A stretch of 64,000 nucleotides of DNA from Ruminococcus flavefaciens FD-1 (GCA_000174895.1 ACOK01000001.1:62001-126000), one strand, 5' to 3'; counted from the first letter of the stretch, positions 33,021 through 42,162 are shown. A program made the numbers and translations. Notes: generated by a model from the letters alone, not told the origin.

Positions 33021-34182
33021 TTTCAGTGAATGTGCGGATGCCGTTTCTCAGGCGGTTGAGGCCGTCTTTCAGCATTTCTGACGGGCAGGCTATATTCATT
33101 CTCAGGAAGCGTTCACCGCCGATGCCGTACTGCTTGCCTTTGGAGAGAAACAGACCTGTTTTGCTTCTGATGTGAGCTGCAAGTACTGAGGAATCATTTG
33201 TGACTGCCGAACAGTCCAGCCAGAGAAGATATGTTGCTTCTGAGGAGATAAGCTTTATTTCGGGGAGTTCTTTCTTTATGAAATCAGCAGCTATCTGCTT
33301 ATTGCTGTAAAGATAATCTCTCAGTTCATCCAGCCATTGTCCGCCCTTATTGAACGCTGTCACAGCTGCCTGAACAGCAAAGGCATTGGGTTCGGCAACT
33401 TCATCGGTATTGAGTGCACGCCATACTTTATGCCTCAGCCTGCTGTCAGGTACAACAGCCGCTGAAGTCTGGATTCCCTGCAGGTTGAAAGCTTTTGTAG
33501 GGGAAATACACACTACGCAGTTCTCCCGGCATTTTTCTGACACAGAAGCAAAGGGCACATAACTGCGTCCCGGATCGGTGATATCGCAGTGTATCTCATC
33601 GGAAATGACGGTAACGCCGTTATCATAAGCAAGTTCGCCTATTTTTGCAAGGGTATCCCTGTCCCATATTTTTCCCACAGGATTATGCGGATTGCAAAGC
33701 AGCATCAGAGTGGTCTGTGGATCTGCAAGTTTTTCTTCAAGCTTTTTCATGTCTATGCTGTAGCTGCTGCCGTCATAGTCAAGGGGAAACTGCACGATAT
33801 TTCTGCCGTTGTTCCTGATGCAGTTGAAGAAGATGTTGTACACAGGCGTCATTATCAGCACATTCTCGGCAGGAGTGGTAAGCTTTCTTACGCAGCTTGA
33901 AATAATGGGAATAACGCCAGTGCTGAATATGAGCTGACTTTTTTTATATTCGATGCCGTGGCGTTCTTTCCACCAGCTGATGTATGCCTCATACCATTCG
34001 TCGGGGATATCTGTGTAGCCGAATATGCCATGCTGTGCACGTTCGGTAAGTGCGGTGATTATTTCAGGCGCTGTGCGGAAATCCATATCAGCCACCCACA
34101 TAGGAAGTTCGTTATCCGAAACATCCCATTTAAGCGCATATGTACCGCTTCTGTCAGTAATTGAATCAAAATCGTATTTCAT
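33013..34182 (-). CDS. PatB/MalY-type PLP-dependent C-S lyase
   Basis: 389-residue fold-type I PLP enzyme of the PatB/MalY group, which splits cystathionine or cysteine conjugates (beta-lyase) and may also transaminate. The PLP lysine is in SPTKAFNLQGIQ; other conserved parts are WVADMDF near the N-terminus, CNPHNPVGK and the ISDEIHCDI loop. It overlaps the preceding DUF3737 pseudogene by 4 bases and the MATE gene by 8, so the three form an operon. A lyase paired with an exporter could handle toxic thio-conjugates, but this is speculation. Confidence 0.88.
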   Translation of the reverse strand: MKYDFDSITDRSGTYALKWDVSDNELPMWVADMDFRTAPEIITALTERAQHGIFGYTDIPDEWYEAYISWWKERHGIEYKKSQLIFSTGVIPIISSCVRKLTTPAENVLIMTPVYNIFFNCIRNNGRNIVQFPLDYDGSSYSIDMKKLEEKLADPQTTLMLLCNPHNPVGKIWDRDTLAKIGELAYDNGVTVISDEIHCDITDPGRSYVPFASVSEKCRENCVVCISPTKAFNLQGIQTSAAVVPDSRLRHKVWRALNTDEVAEPNAFAVQAAVTAFNKGGQWLDELRDYLYSNKQIAADFIKKELPEIKLISSEATYLLWLDCSAVTNDSSVLAAHIRSKTGLFLSKGKQYGIGGERFLRMNIACPSEMLKDGLNRLRNGIRTFTENE

Positions 34183-35030
34183 TGCTTCTCCTCTGTGATA
34201 ATAGTGGTTTTTGACGGATCGATCCTGTCGCTCTCCATTATGAGTTCGCCGATGGACTTTGCACGTATGATACCGCTTGAGGGATTCTTCACGCTGTCGA
34301 TATGGCTTGTTATCTCAGCATCAACATCGGAATACTCTAATGCTAGGGTAGTATTTATGAGATTGCAGTTCTTCGTAGTGAGACCCTTTATGAAGCAGAA
34401 TCCCTGAAGGCTTTCAGCTGCGCAATTGACAAGTGTGATATTTACTGAGTTCCTACCGAAGTATTCTCCCAAGATAAAGGAGTTTTCCACTGTTACGTTC
34501 ATGCAATTCCAGAAAGCGTCCTTTGAAAGCAGAATGGAATCCTTCACAGTTATGTTCCTGCACCGCGTCCAAGCTGTAATTGCCGGTCTGTTTCAGGCCT
34601 CTGACGGTCAGTGTTCTGGAGTTCAAATCGAAAGTTATCACCCTTTTGCCTAGAACGAACCGAGAGTTACTTTTGCGCATTCCCATACAAGTTTCTGGCT
34701 GCCTCTTTAAAAAGCTACATTTCCAAGTTTTACACCGTGGCAGCGGCGGAAATTCTTAGGCGCTTCGATCATAGTATTTTTTACGGTTATATCGTCAGTG
34801 TACCAGATGCCTGCACGTCCCATGGTGAAGATCGAGCAGTTGTTCATTGATATATTTTTGCTGTACCATAGCGGATATTTCCATTTGAACATAGAATTTT
34901 CAAGGATGATATTGCTGCTGTGTTTCAGGGGAGATTCTCCGTCGTCAAAGATGGTATCTGTTATCTTCATGTCAGAAGCACGGAAAAGCGCACGTTCTCC
35001 GCTGAGATACTGCTGTTCTGTTGTTGTCAT
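34179..35030 (-). pseudogene. DUF3737 family protein, broken by frameshifts
   Basis: Pieces of one protein lie in different frames. The first (35030-34707) starts with AGGAGG and ATG and encodes the family's N-terminal part (GERALFRASDMKI, SPLKHSSNI, AGIWYTDDI). A second frame near 34700 resumes with KLVWECAKVTLGS, a third (LTVRGLKQTGNYSLDAVQ), and the last (34551-34179) encodes ITVKDSILLSKDAFWNCMNVTVE through to the C-terminus. At least three shifts are needed, so this is a decayed gene rather than a single error. The family is a parallel-beta-helix protein of unknown function. Confidence 0.8.
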
Positions 35031-35062
35031 ATTATTCCTCCTGTTATTAATTTGTCAATATC

Positions 35063-35091
35063 ATTATAGCACATTATTGCATAACTTTCAA
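35063..35091 (-). promoter_or_regulatory. Promoter of the DUF3737-patB-MATE operon
   Basis: TTGAAA, 17-base spacer and TATAAT on the minus strand, 33 bases before the start at 35030. Confidence 0.75.
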
Positions 35092-35117
35092 GCATTGGAA
35101 TGAATAGCATTGCCGTC

Positions 35118-35146
35118 TTGTAATTATAATGAAATTATGGTATAAT
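35118..35146 (+). promoter_or_regulatory. Promoter of the PglX-like methyltransferase gene
   Basis: TTGTAA, 17-base spacer and perfect TATAAT, 34 bases before the TTG start at 35180. Confidence 0.7.
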
Positions 35147-35179
35147 GAATGATGATCTTTTGGAAGGGACGGTGAAAAT

Positions 35180-37282
35180 TTGGATAAACTTGCGCTCAGG
35201 GCTTTTGCGGTCAGGATCAGGACAATGCTGGGATCTGAGGATAGTTCCTTTGCATGGTTCAGCAGACTGCTTGCTCTGCGGTATATGGCGGCAAACGGGA
35301 TGGCCGGAACAGAGCTTTTCAATACGGTTTACGCATCGGATGCCGAAGCTGCGGAAAAAGCTTACGATGATTTCGCCGTTCTCGGAGAATTTTTCCCTGA
35401 TATATTCGGCACTGACATAAACGGGGATACCGTTCCCGTGAATATTGCGGAGGTCATAGCGCTTTTCGGAAGCGGCCTTCATGACAATGTGCTGAATAAA
35501 AATGTGCAGATCATCGGCTGGCTGTATCAGTTCTATAATTCCGAGGAAAAGCACAGGGGCAGCGGTACGCTGAAACACAGCGGAAGGATAACTCCCGAAA
35601 GGATACCATCTGCCACACAGATATTCACTCCCGACTGGATAGTGAAATATATGGTTGAGAATACTCTTGGCAGGCTGTGGACGGAAACTCACAGCCGATG
35701 CGGAAACTGGGAATATCTGGCGGAATGCGCTGAGAGAGGCAATATTGCAAGGAATCCGGAAGGTATAACCTTTATTGATCCGTGTATGGGTTGCGGAAAT
35801 ATTCTCGTCTACGCTTTTGATGTTTTCATGGATATTTACCGAAGCTGCGGATACGATGACGATAAAGCGGCTGAACTGATAATCAGGAATAATCTCTACG
35901 GCCTTGACATTGACCGCCCTGCGTATACTCTTGCAGTGTTCTCGCTTCTCATGAAAGCTGCTGAGTACAGTCCTTCCATCCTGAGCAAGGGCATAGTGCC
36001 GAATCTGGCTGAATTCCGTTCGGTAGCGGATAAGATGCATGAAAGCAATGATGATGAACTGAAGAACTGTCACATTTATGGTTCACTCATACAAAAAAGC
36101 AGGCGCAAAGAAAAGCTGTGGGATATCCTTACACGGCAGTACGACGTTGTAGTTACGAATCCGCCTTATATGTCGGTAAGTGCCATGGAGCCGAATCTGC
36201 TTGCGTACATCCGTACAAATTACAGCGACTACAGCGCCGATCTGTTCTCGGCATTCCTTTACAGATGCGGATCGTTCACCAAAAACGGCGGATATTCGGG
36301 ATTCCTTACGCCTTATGTATGGATGTTCATACAGAGCTACGAAAAGCTGAGAAGACACATTTTCTGCACTCATACAATTGAAACTCTTGTACAGTTCGAG
36401 TATTCTTCATTCAGGGACGCAACAGTTCCCGTTTGTATGTTCACTATGAAAAAAGACGGTCTGCGAAGAAGCGGTATCTACATAAGACTCTCCGATTTCA
36501 AGGGTGATATGGATGTGCAGAGGGAAAAGACCATGGCTGCGCTTGATGACCGGAACTGCGGATATGTTTATGAGGCGGACAGCAGTATATTCGAGATGAT
36601 ACCCGATGCCCCCGTGGCTTACTGGGTAAGTCCTCATACAGCAGGGCTTTACAAGGATCATCCTCCGCTTGCAAGCTATGTATCACCGAGAAAAGGCTGT
36701 TCCACATCCGACAACGAAAGATTTCTCAGGCGATGGTTTGAGGTGGACAAGCATAAGATAAATGTGAGATGCACTGAACTGAGGCAGGAAGACACTATCG
36801 AGAAATACTGGTTCCCTTATAATAAAGGAGGGGGCTACCGCAAATGGTACGGCTTCAACTCGTATCTGATAAACTGGTATGATGACGGCGCAGAGATAAG
36901 GGATATCCCTTCCTCAGTGATCGCAAACTATAAATATTTTATGAAGCCGGGACTTACATGGTCAACTCTTACAAGCGGAAGTTTCAGCATAAGAAGTTTT
37001 GGTGAAGGATATATATTCGATAACGGCGGATGCTGCATTTTTGACCTTGACGAGAAAAAGGACTACTTCTGTGCACTTCTCAACTCCAAGGTATTCAGCT
37101 ATATTTTCGGTCAGCTGAATCCAACGCTTAATTTCCAGTCGGGTGATGTGGGAAAATTTCCTGTGATATACAATCCCGACAGCAGGATAGACCAACTTGC
37201 AGAGGAATGCATAGCCATCTCCAAAGAGGAATACGACTGCTTTGAAACAAGTTTTGATTTCCGCAGACATCCTTTGCTCTGA
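35180..37282 (+). CDS. PglX-like adenine-specific DNA methyltransferase, short and without BREX partners
   Basis: 700-residue protein resembling PglX of BREX phage-defence systems. Visible family landmarks are AWFSRLLALRYM near the start, VQIIGWLYQFYNSEEK (109-124), IPSATQIFTPDWIVKYMVENTLGRLW (must be read in two parts, 142-167), SAM motif DPCMGCGN (200-207) and the catalytic NPPY (327-330) of N6-adenine methylases. PglX is normally about 1,200 residues; this one stops right after ETSFDFRRHPLL, where full-length proteins continue with several hundred more residues, and its N-terminal region is also shorter. No brxA, brxB, brxC, pglZ or brxL is nearby. TTG start with a moderate GGTGAAAAT site. 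It may be an orphan methyltransferase or a relic. Confidence 0.8.
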   Translation: MDKLALRAFAVRIRTMLGSEDSSFAWFSRLLALRYMAANGMAGTELFNTVYASDAEAAEKAYDDFAVLGEFFPDIFGTDINGDTVPVNIAEVIALFGSGLHDNVLNKNVQIIGWLYQFYNSEEKHRGSGTLKHSGRITPERIPSATQIFTPDWIVKYMVENTLGRLWTETHSRCGNWEYLAECAERGNIARNPEGITFIDPCMGCGNILVYAFDVFMDIYRSCGYDDDKAAELIIRNNLYGLDIDRPAYTLAVFSLLMKAAEYSPSILSKGIVPNLAEFRSVADKMHESNDDELKNCHIYGSLIQKSRRKEKLWDILTRQYDVVVTNPPYMSVSAMEPNLLAYIRTNYSDYSADLFSAFLYRCGSFTKNGGYSGFLTPYVWMFIQSYEKLRRHIFCTHTIETLVQFEYSSFRDATVPVCMFTMKKDGLRRSGIYIRLSDFKGDMDVQREKTMAALDDRNCGYVYEADSSIFEMIPDAPVAYWVSPHTAGLYKDHPPLASYVSPRKGCSTSDNERFLRRWFEVDKHKINVRCTELRQEDTIEKYWFPYNKGGGYRKWYGFNSYLINWYDDGAEIRDIPSSVIANYKYFMKPGLTWSTLTSGSFSIRSFGEGYIFDNGGCCIFDLDEKKDYFCALLNSKVFSYIFGQLNPTLNFQSGDVGKFPVIYNPDSRIDQLAEECIAISKEEYDCFETSFDFRRHPLL

Positions 37283-37349
37283 CGGGTTGACAAACCGCCG
37301 ATATAGTGGTAAAATTTTATTGGTACTTTTGTTAAAGGGGATAGGACAA

Positions 37350-38609
37350 ATGTCTGACAGAAGAAAAACAAGCAAATCAATAAAGGCACTTACAGCCCTC
37401 AGCGTGGCGCTGATACTGCTGGATATCATCACCGCAGGCTACTTTATAATAAGAAACATGAACAAAGACAGTGAAACCGAACAGACGGAAGTGACGTCTC
37501 ACGATACTGAAACAACCGAAACTTCCACCACTGCTGAAGAAACTACAGAACCCACTACAGAGGCTAAAGATGAGATCGACATTATCATTGAGGGTATGAG
37601 TCTTCATGAAAAGGTGTGTCAGATGTTCATTATAACTCCCGAGGCGCTAACTAACGATGTGGATGTTACGGCGGCTTCAATGGCAACCGAGAAAAGTCTT
37701 GCGGAAAATCCGGTGGGAGGGCTTATCTATTTCGAGAAGAATCTGCTCTCACAGACACAGATAACCAATGTTATAGATACTATCAAGGATTACGCCGAAG
37801 ATCAGGGATGCATCCCGCTTTTCTACAGCGTTGACGAAGAAGGCGGACAGGTCGCAAGATGCGCTGATGCACTGGGCACGGCTTACGTTGAATCTGCGTA
37901 TTACTACCGCTCAATGGGAACGGATGCCGCATACTCAAATGCAAGAATGATCGCAGGCGATATAAAGGGGCTTGGATTTAACCTTAACTTCGCTCCTGTA
38001 GCTGATACATGGTCGAATCCGAATAATACAGTAATAGGCACAAGAGCCTACAGCGACGATTTCAAGGAAACAGCCAGACTTGTCTCCGCAGCGGTAAAGG
38101 GATTCAGTGACGGCGGAGTTTACTGTACTGTTAAGCATTTCCCGGGACACGGCGACACCGCTGAGGATTCACACTACAGTTCAGCTGTTTCCTACAAAAC
38201 AGCTGAAGAGCTGAGAGCAAATGAGTATCTTGCATTCAAAGACGGAATCGAAGCCGGAGCTGACATGGTAATGGTCGGACATATCATAGTCCCTGAAATA
38301 GACGAGCTTCCTGCTACGCTGTCCGAAAAAATGATACAGGGCGAGCTGAGAGGACATCTGGGATATGACGGAGTTATCATTACCGATTCACTTGGAATGG
38401 GAGCTATCACAAACAGCTATAGCAGCGCAGATGCAGCAGTCATGGCGGTACAGGCCGGAAATGACATACTGCTCACTCCCGATAATTTCCTTGAAGCCGT
38501 AAATGGCATAGAGGAGGCTGTCAACAGCGGAAAACTCACAGAAGAACGTATCAACGAAAGCGTCAGAAGAATACTTACTTTAAAAAAGGAAACAATGAAT
38601 ATCGGATAA
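37350..38609 (+). CDS. Glycoside hydrolase family 3, NagZ-like beta-N-acetylhexosaminidase, membrane anchored
   Basis: 419 residues. An N-terminal membrane anchor (about 14-35) and a Thr/Glu-rich linker precede a GH3 catalytic barrel. The NagZ-type signature KHFPGHGDTAEDSH contains the His/Asp dyad used as acid/base in this group, and the nucleophile Asp is in IITDSLGM. Likely removes GlcNAc from cell-wall or chitin fragments outside the membrane. Start at 37350 has AAAGGGG; the open frame before it overlaps the methyltransferase gene. Followed by a strong terminator. Confidence 0.9.
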   Translation: MSDRRKTSKSIKALTALSVALILLDIITAGYFIIRNMNKDSETEQTEVTSHDTETTETSTTAEETTEPTTEAKDEIDIIIEGMSLHEKVCQMFIITPEALTNDVDVTAASMATEKSLAENPVGGLIYFEKNLLSQTQITNVIDTIKDYAEDQGCIPLFYSVDEEGGQVARCADALGTAYVESAYYYRSMGTDAAYSNARMIAGDIKGLGFNLNFAPVADTWSNPNNTVIGTRAYSDDFKETARLVSAAVKGFSDGGVYCTVKHFPGHGDTAEDSHYSSAVSYKTAEELRANEYLAFKDGIEAGADMVMVGHIIVPEIDELPATLSEKMIQGELRGHLGYDGVIITDSLGMGAITNSYSSADAAVMAVQAGNDILLTPDNFLEAVNGIEEAVNSGKLTEERINESVRRILTLKKETMNIG

Positions 38610-38619
38610 ATTATCACAT

Positions 38620-38656
38620 CCCGAAACGGTCTGCTTGATCGTTTCGGGATTTTTTA
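38620..38656 (+). terminator. Terminator after the GH3 gene
   Basis: CCCGAAACG and CGTTTCGGG form a 9-bp stem followed by ATTTTTTATT. Confidence 0.9.
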
Positions 38657-38702
38657 TTATCATCTTGTATTAATATTTTCTTAATAATAGGTATGTTCTG
38701 AT

Positions 38703-38770
38703 TATAGATTTTACTTATAATCTACTATCGCTTTTACGTATTGGACATTTACCTATAGGTATGGTATGAT
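38703..38770 (+). promoter_or_regulatory. Sulfur-regulon promoter A (ABC transporter)
   Basis: Operator TATAG (38703-38707), 8 bases, TATAA (38716-38720), 17 bases, GTATTGGACA (38738-38747), then TATGAT 17 bases after TGGACA. The same arrangement with identical spacings is at 46281 and 49243. A CCTATAGG palindrome lies between -35 and -10. The LysR protein encoded at 45315 is the probable ligand. Confidence 0.75.
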
Positions 38771-38804
38771 ATACACATAGAAAAACACAGGGAGTGAAAG
38801 AAAC

Positions 38805-38858
38805 ATGAAAAGAAACATCATTTACTCGGAACGAATGCGATGTTGCAGCTTGGCTTAA
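38805..38858 (+). CDS. Short leader peptide MKRNIIYSERMRCCSLA
   Basis: 17-codon reading frame with a GGGAG site 10 bases before ATG, located between promoter A and the transporter gene. It contains tandem Cys codons in MRCCS. The DNA CGATGTTGCA over these codons is identical in the leader peptide at 42061, which also has RCC near its end. A cysteine-sensing upstream ORF is inferred. No intrinsic terminator follows in the 45 bases before the transporter gene, so any control would be by another route (for example translation coupling or Rho). Confidence 0.6.
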   Translation: MKRNIIYSERMRCCSLA

Positions 38859-38903
38859 CAGATCGTGATTAATAGTATTTTTGATTATTGAAAGGTGATA
38901 AAT

Positions 38904-40121
38904 ATGAATAACAAGGTAAAACTCATTTCTGCTCTTACAGCAATTTCTCTTCTCACAGGCTGCGGAGCACTTAATTCTTCAAGCTCAACATCAGAAACAG
39001 GTTCCTCAGTTGCTGATAATACAACAGTTGCTTCATCAGAGGAAAACACAAAGGACTGCTGTGAGGGCAGCGAAAAGGACTGCTGCACATCTGACACTGA
39101 TGTACCTGACTGCTGCGAAGGCGGAGATATAACATCCTCAGAGATAGGAGCTCCGGAAAAGACTGACATCAACATCGGTCACCTCAACTCTACAGCTCAT
39201 CTTCTTGCATTCGTTGCAAAAGAGGAAGGCTACTTCGAGGAGGAAGGTCTTAACGTTGAACTGACACAGTTTGCAAGTGCTGCTGAACTGGTGAACGGTC
39301 TTGAATCCGATAAGCTTGATGTGGCATTCATTGGTTCGGTACCTACACTTACATTCCAGAGCCAGGGACATGATATCTCAATATTCGGCGGCGCAATGAC
39401 AAACGGACACGGATATGTTATTAAGTCGGAATTTGCCGATAAGGACGAACTGGGCGTTGAGATCCTCAAGGGCAGAAATGTTGCTTCGGTAAAGAACAGC
39501 GTACAGGATGCCGAGTTTCAGATACTTCTGAAAAACGCTAACATCGAAATAGGCGAGGGCGATGACAAGGTAAACATTGTCTACTTCGACAGCCAGAAGG
39601 ATGCATATGCAGCACTTACAAACGCAACTATCGACGCAGCTTCCGTTTATTCACCATACGCTTCACTTGCAAAGTCTCAGGGCTACAAGGTGGTTTACTA
39701 CTGCGCTCATGAAGAGGCACTTGAGAATCAGCCGTGCTGCCGTCAGGTCGCAAAGACAGATTCCCTCAGCAAGTATCCAAACACATACGCAGCTATCGAG
39801 AGAGCATTCATCAAGGCTTAACACTTCTCTCAGACTGACCACGACAAGACTATAGAAGATGTAAAGAAATACATCGACATCGAGAAAGATCTCATCAATA
39901 TCGAGCTTTACGACGGATTCGGATTCTCAGTTCCCGATCCTGACAAGCAGGGAACTGTTGCTCTCAAGGATGCTATAGTTGAACTCGGATATACAGAAGA
40001 TTACGACATAGAGCCTCTGTACAATACAGATATTTACAAGAAAGCACTTGAAAGTATCTTAGCTGAGGACTCTGACGATATTTATAAGGAATTAGAGGCG
40101 CATTTCAATGAGTACGAATAA
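38904..40121 (+). pseudogene. Sulfonate/taurine-type ABC substrate-binding lipoprotein, interrupted by an in-frame TAA
   Basis: Lipoprotein (lipobox LTGC) of the SsuA/TauA/NMT1 superfamily: HLNSTAHLLAFVAKEEGYFEEEGLNVEL, to be read as two parts, and DVAFIGSVPTLTF are typical. The frame stops at TAA 39819-39821 after AFIKA but continues in the same frame for 99 more codons (HFSQTDHDKTIEDVKKYI onward) to a second stop at 40119, overlapping the next gene, as expected of the intact protein. So one nonsense change interrupts a 405-residue gene. Unusual is a Cys-rich linker after the lipid anchor with three repeats DCCEG, DCCTS, DCCEG, plus QPCCRQ later. AAAGGTG precedes the ATG at 38904. Confidence 0.8.
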
Positions 40122-40926
40122 AATAGAAATAAAGAATCTCACCGTTAACTATACCGAAAACAAAAAGAGCTTCAATGCGCTGCATGATGTATCTTTCGGC
40201 GTGGGAAAAGGTGAATTCGTAAGCGTTATCGGTGCAAGCGGCTGCGGAAAGTCCACGCTTCTCAGCGTACTTGAAGGACTGTATACTCCCGCAGGCGGAA
40301 GAGTGGAGATCGACGGAAAAGAACTCCACGGCACAGGCACAGAAAGGGGAGTAGTGTTTCAGCACTACTCGCTCTTCCCGTGGATGACCACAAGAAACAA
40401 TATAGCTTTCGGCATCAAGCAGGCAAGACGTGATATCAAGAAGACCGAGCGTCTGAAGATAGCTGATGAATTTCTTCACAAAGTAGGACTTGACGGCTTC
40501 GGCAGCAAGTACCCCTCACAGCTTTCGGGAGGAATGCAGCAGCGTGCAGCAATTGCAAGAGCACTTGCAATGAATACTGAGATACTTCTGATGGATGAGC
40601 CGTTCAGCGCTATCGACGCTAAGAACCGTGTTATATTGCAGGATCTTCTCCTTGATCTTTGGGAAGGCGACGGACTGGATCAGCGCAAGACAGTTGTATT
40701 TGTAACACATGATATTGACGAAGCAATACTTCTTTCAGATAAGATAGTAGTTCTTACCGCACATCCGGGAACCGTACATGAGGTTGTACAGGTGCCTTTT
40801 GAGCGTCCACGCAGACGTGAGGATCTTGTAAAAACTGATGAATACGGCAAGTTCAGAAACAAGCTGCTTTCTCTTCTCTATAATGATATTGCTGAGCGTA
40901 TCGGCGGAGAAGAGGTGGTATTATGA
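40108..40926 (+). CDS. ABC transporter ATP-binding protein, SsuB/TauB-like
   Basis: 272-residue ATPase of the nitrate/sulfonate/taurine importer class. Walker A GASGCGKST, signature LSGGMQQRAAIARALA, Walker B ILLMDEPFSAID and the switch His in FVTHDIDEA are intact. Overlaps the end of the binding-protein gene by 14 bases and the permease start by 4 (ATGA). Provides energy for uptake of an oxidised or organic sulfur compound; the substrate is inferred from the family and from the cysteine genes nearby. Confidence 0.9.
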   Translation: MSTNKIEIKNLTVNYTENKKSFNALHDVSFGVGKGEFVSVIGASGCGKSTLLSVLEGLYTPAGGRVEIDGKELHGTGTERGVVFQHYSLFPWMTTRNNIAFGIKQARRDIKKTERLKIADEFLHKVGLDGFGSKYPSQLSGGMQQRAAIARALAMNTEILLMDEPFSAIDAKNRVILQDLLLDLWEGDGLDQRKTVVFVTHDIDEAILLSDKIVVLTAHPGTVHEVVQVPFERPRRREDLVKTDEYGKFRNKLLSLLYNDIAERIGGEEVVL

Positions 40927-41844
40927 CATGGAAGAAGCGTTTTCTGAGAATAACACATCTTCTTTTCGTGATACTTGTACTCATACAGTTCCTGCCCGAT
41001 AAATCAACAAAGGAAGTGTTCACAGGTTCACTTCTGGTATTTGCAATAGCGGCAGAAGCGGTAGTTATAATATCTTCATTCTTCATCAAGAAAGAGGAAG
41101 GATTGTCTCTTCTTCTTGATATAGCCGGATTCATATATGTTTTTCTCATAATATGGACCCTTGCAACTGCCAAATTCAACATACTCAACGGATATGCTTT
41201 TCCCGGCCCCTGGAAAAGTGATACATCAGTTTGCAGAAGACAAGGGTAAGATACTCATTAATATAAAAAGCTCCGTGGGCATAGTATTGCAGGGATTCCT
41301 CCTTGCCATAATCGTAGCTATACCGCTCGGACTTTTCATCGGATGGAATGCAAGGCTCGGAAATGCGGCATCGTACATTACAAAGTTTTTCAGCTCGATA
41401 CCGCCTATAGTGTACATCCCTTACGGAATCGCACTGCTCCCCACATTCCGTTCTGTATCGGTATTCGTAATATTCCTGGCAACGTTCTGGCCTGTATTTG
41501 CAGGAACCATGAGCGGTGTACTGGGAGTTGACAAGAAGGTCATAGATTCGGCAAAGGTACTGAATGTCAGCAAGCCGGAAATGCTTTTCTCGGTAATACT
41601 TCCTGCTTCATTGCAGCAGATATTCTTAGGATGCAATCAGGGCCTGAGCGTATCATTCATACTTCTTACCTCAGCCGAGATGATTGGTGCAAGGGATGGA
41701 ATGGGTTACTACGTGAAGTACTACTCCGACTTCGGAGATTATACACGCACCATCACAGGCCTTCTTGTTATCGGATTTGTGGTAATAGCAGTTACATTCC
41801 TTTTCAATAAGCTTCAGAGCTATCTCCTCAGATGGAAGCGCTGA
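40923..41844 (+). pseudogene. SsuC/TauC-like ABC transporter permease, frameshifted
   Basis: The N-terminal part (four hydrophobic segments, from ATG 40923) runs in one frame to LNGYAFPG, the rest (FPAPGKVIHQFAEDKGKILI through the BPD_transp domain with EMIGARDGMGYYV) in another. Removing one C from the CCC at 41202-41204 restores GYAFPAPGKV and a continuous protein of about 306 residues. Either a real single-base insertion or a homopolymer error. The second part alone lacks the N-terminal helices. With the nonsense codon in the binding-protein gene this makes two lesions in one transporter. Confidence 0.8.
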
Positions 41845-41856
41845 TGAAAAGGTAAG

Positions 41857-41903
41857 GCCATAGTTTTCTGATTCTTATATCAGAAGTACTATGGCATTTT
41901 TTA
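41857..41903 (+). terminator. Terminator after the ABC transporter
   Basis: GCCATAGT and ACTATGGC with an inner CTGAT/ATCAG stem, followed by ATTTTTT. Confidence 0.85.
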
Positions 41904-41966
41904 TTGAACAGTATGAATTTACAAAAAATGCTGTTGAAAGAGAAATAATATGTGATGATTGTTGAA

Positions 41967-42010
41967 TATAGATTTTACCTATTGACAAAGTAAGAATTAA
42001 GTGATATAAT
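41967..42010 (+). promoter_or_regulatory. Sulfur-regulon promoter D (transsulfuration operon)
   Basis: TATAG (41967-41971), 8 bases, then TATTG overlapping a perfect TTGACA (41982-41987), 17 bases, perfect TATAAT (42005-42010). The 12 bases after and including TATAG (TATAGATTTTAC) are identical to promoter A. Here the operator overlaps the -35 box, unlike the other three sites, so the regulator may act differently. Confidence 0.7.
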
Positions 42011-42060
42011 ACATATAGTTCCGATAGGAATACAGAGTTTATCGAAAGGAGAGCAAAAAC

Positions 42061-42162
42061 ATGAGAGCTGTTAATATGATTATGTGCTGTTGTTGCTGTA
42101 ATAACAATATGAATATGATCCATTATCCTCATGCTTATGCTCAGCGATGTTGCACTTTCTGA
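42061..42162 (+). CDS. Cysteine-run leader peptide
   Basis: 33-residue peptide with an AAAGGAG site 9 bases before ATG. Residues 9-13 are five consecutive Cys (TGC TGT TGT TGC TGT), followed by NNNMNM, and the end is QRCCTF. It lies between a strong promoter and the first enzyme gene, and a terminator hairpin (42205-42242) follows 42 bases after its stop. This is the classic layout of amino-acid-sensing attenuation, here for charged tRNA-Cys. The coding call rests on the ribosome binding site, the Cys run and the shared RCC end with the peptide at 38805. Confidence 0.75.
   Translation: MRAVNMIMCCCCCNNNMNMIHYPHAYAQRCCTF

Noticed and set aside
35135..36073. 312-residue minus-strand frame
   Set aside because: Lies wholly opposite the PglX-like gene, has no family features, and the overlapping plus-strand gene has clear catalytic motifs.
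35180..37282. Complete BREX defence system
   Set aside because: Only a shortened PglX-like gene is present; flanking genes are a DUF3737 pseudogene and a GH3 enzyme.
39819..39821. Stop-codon recoding at the in-frame TAA
   Set aside because: TAA ends many other genes here, there is no known TAA recoding in this lineage, and a point mutation or sequence error is simpler.
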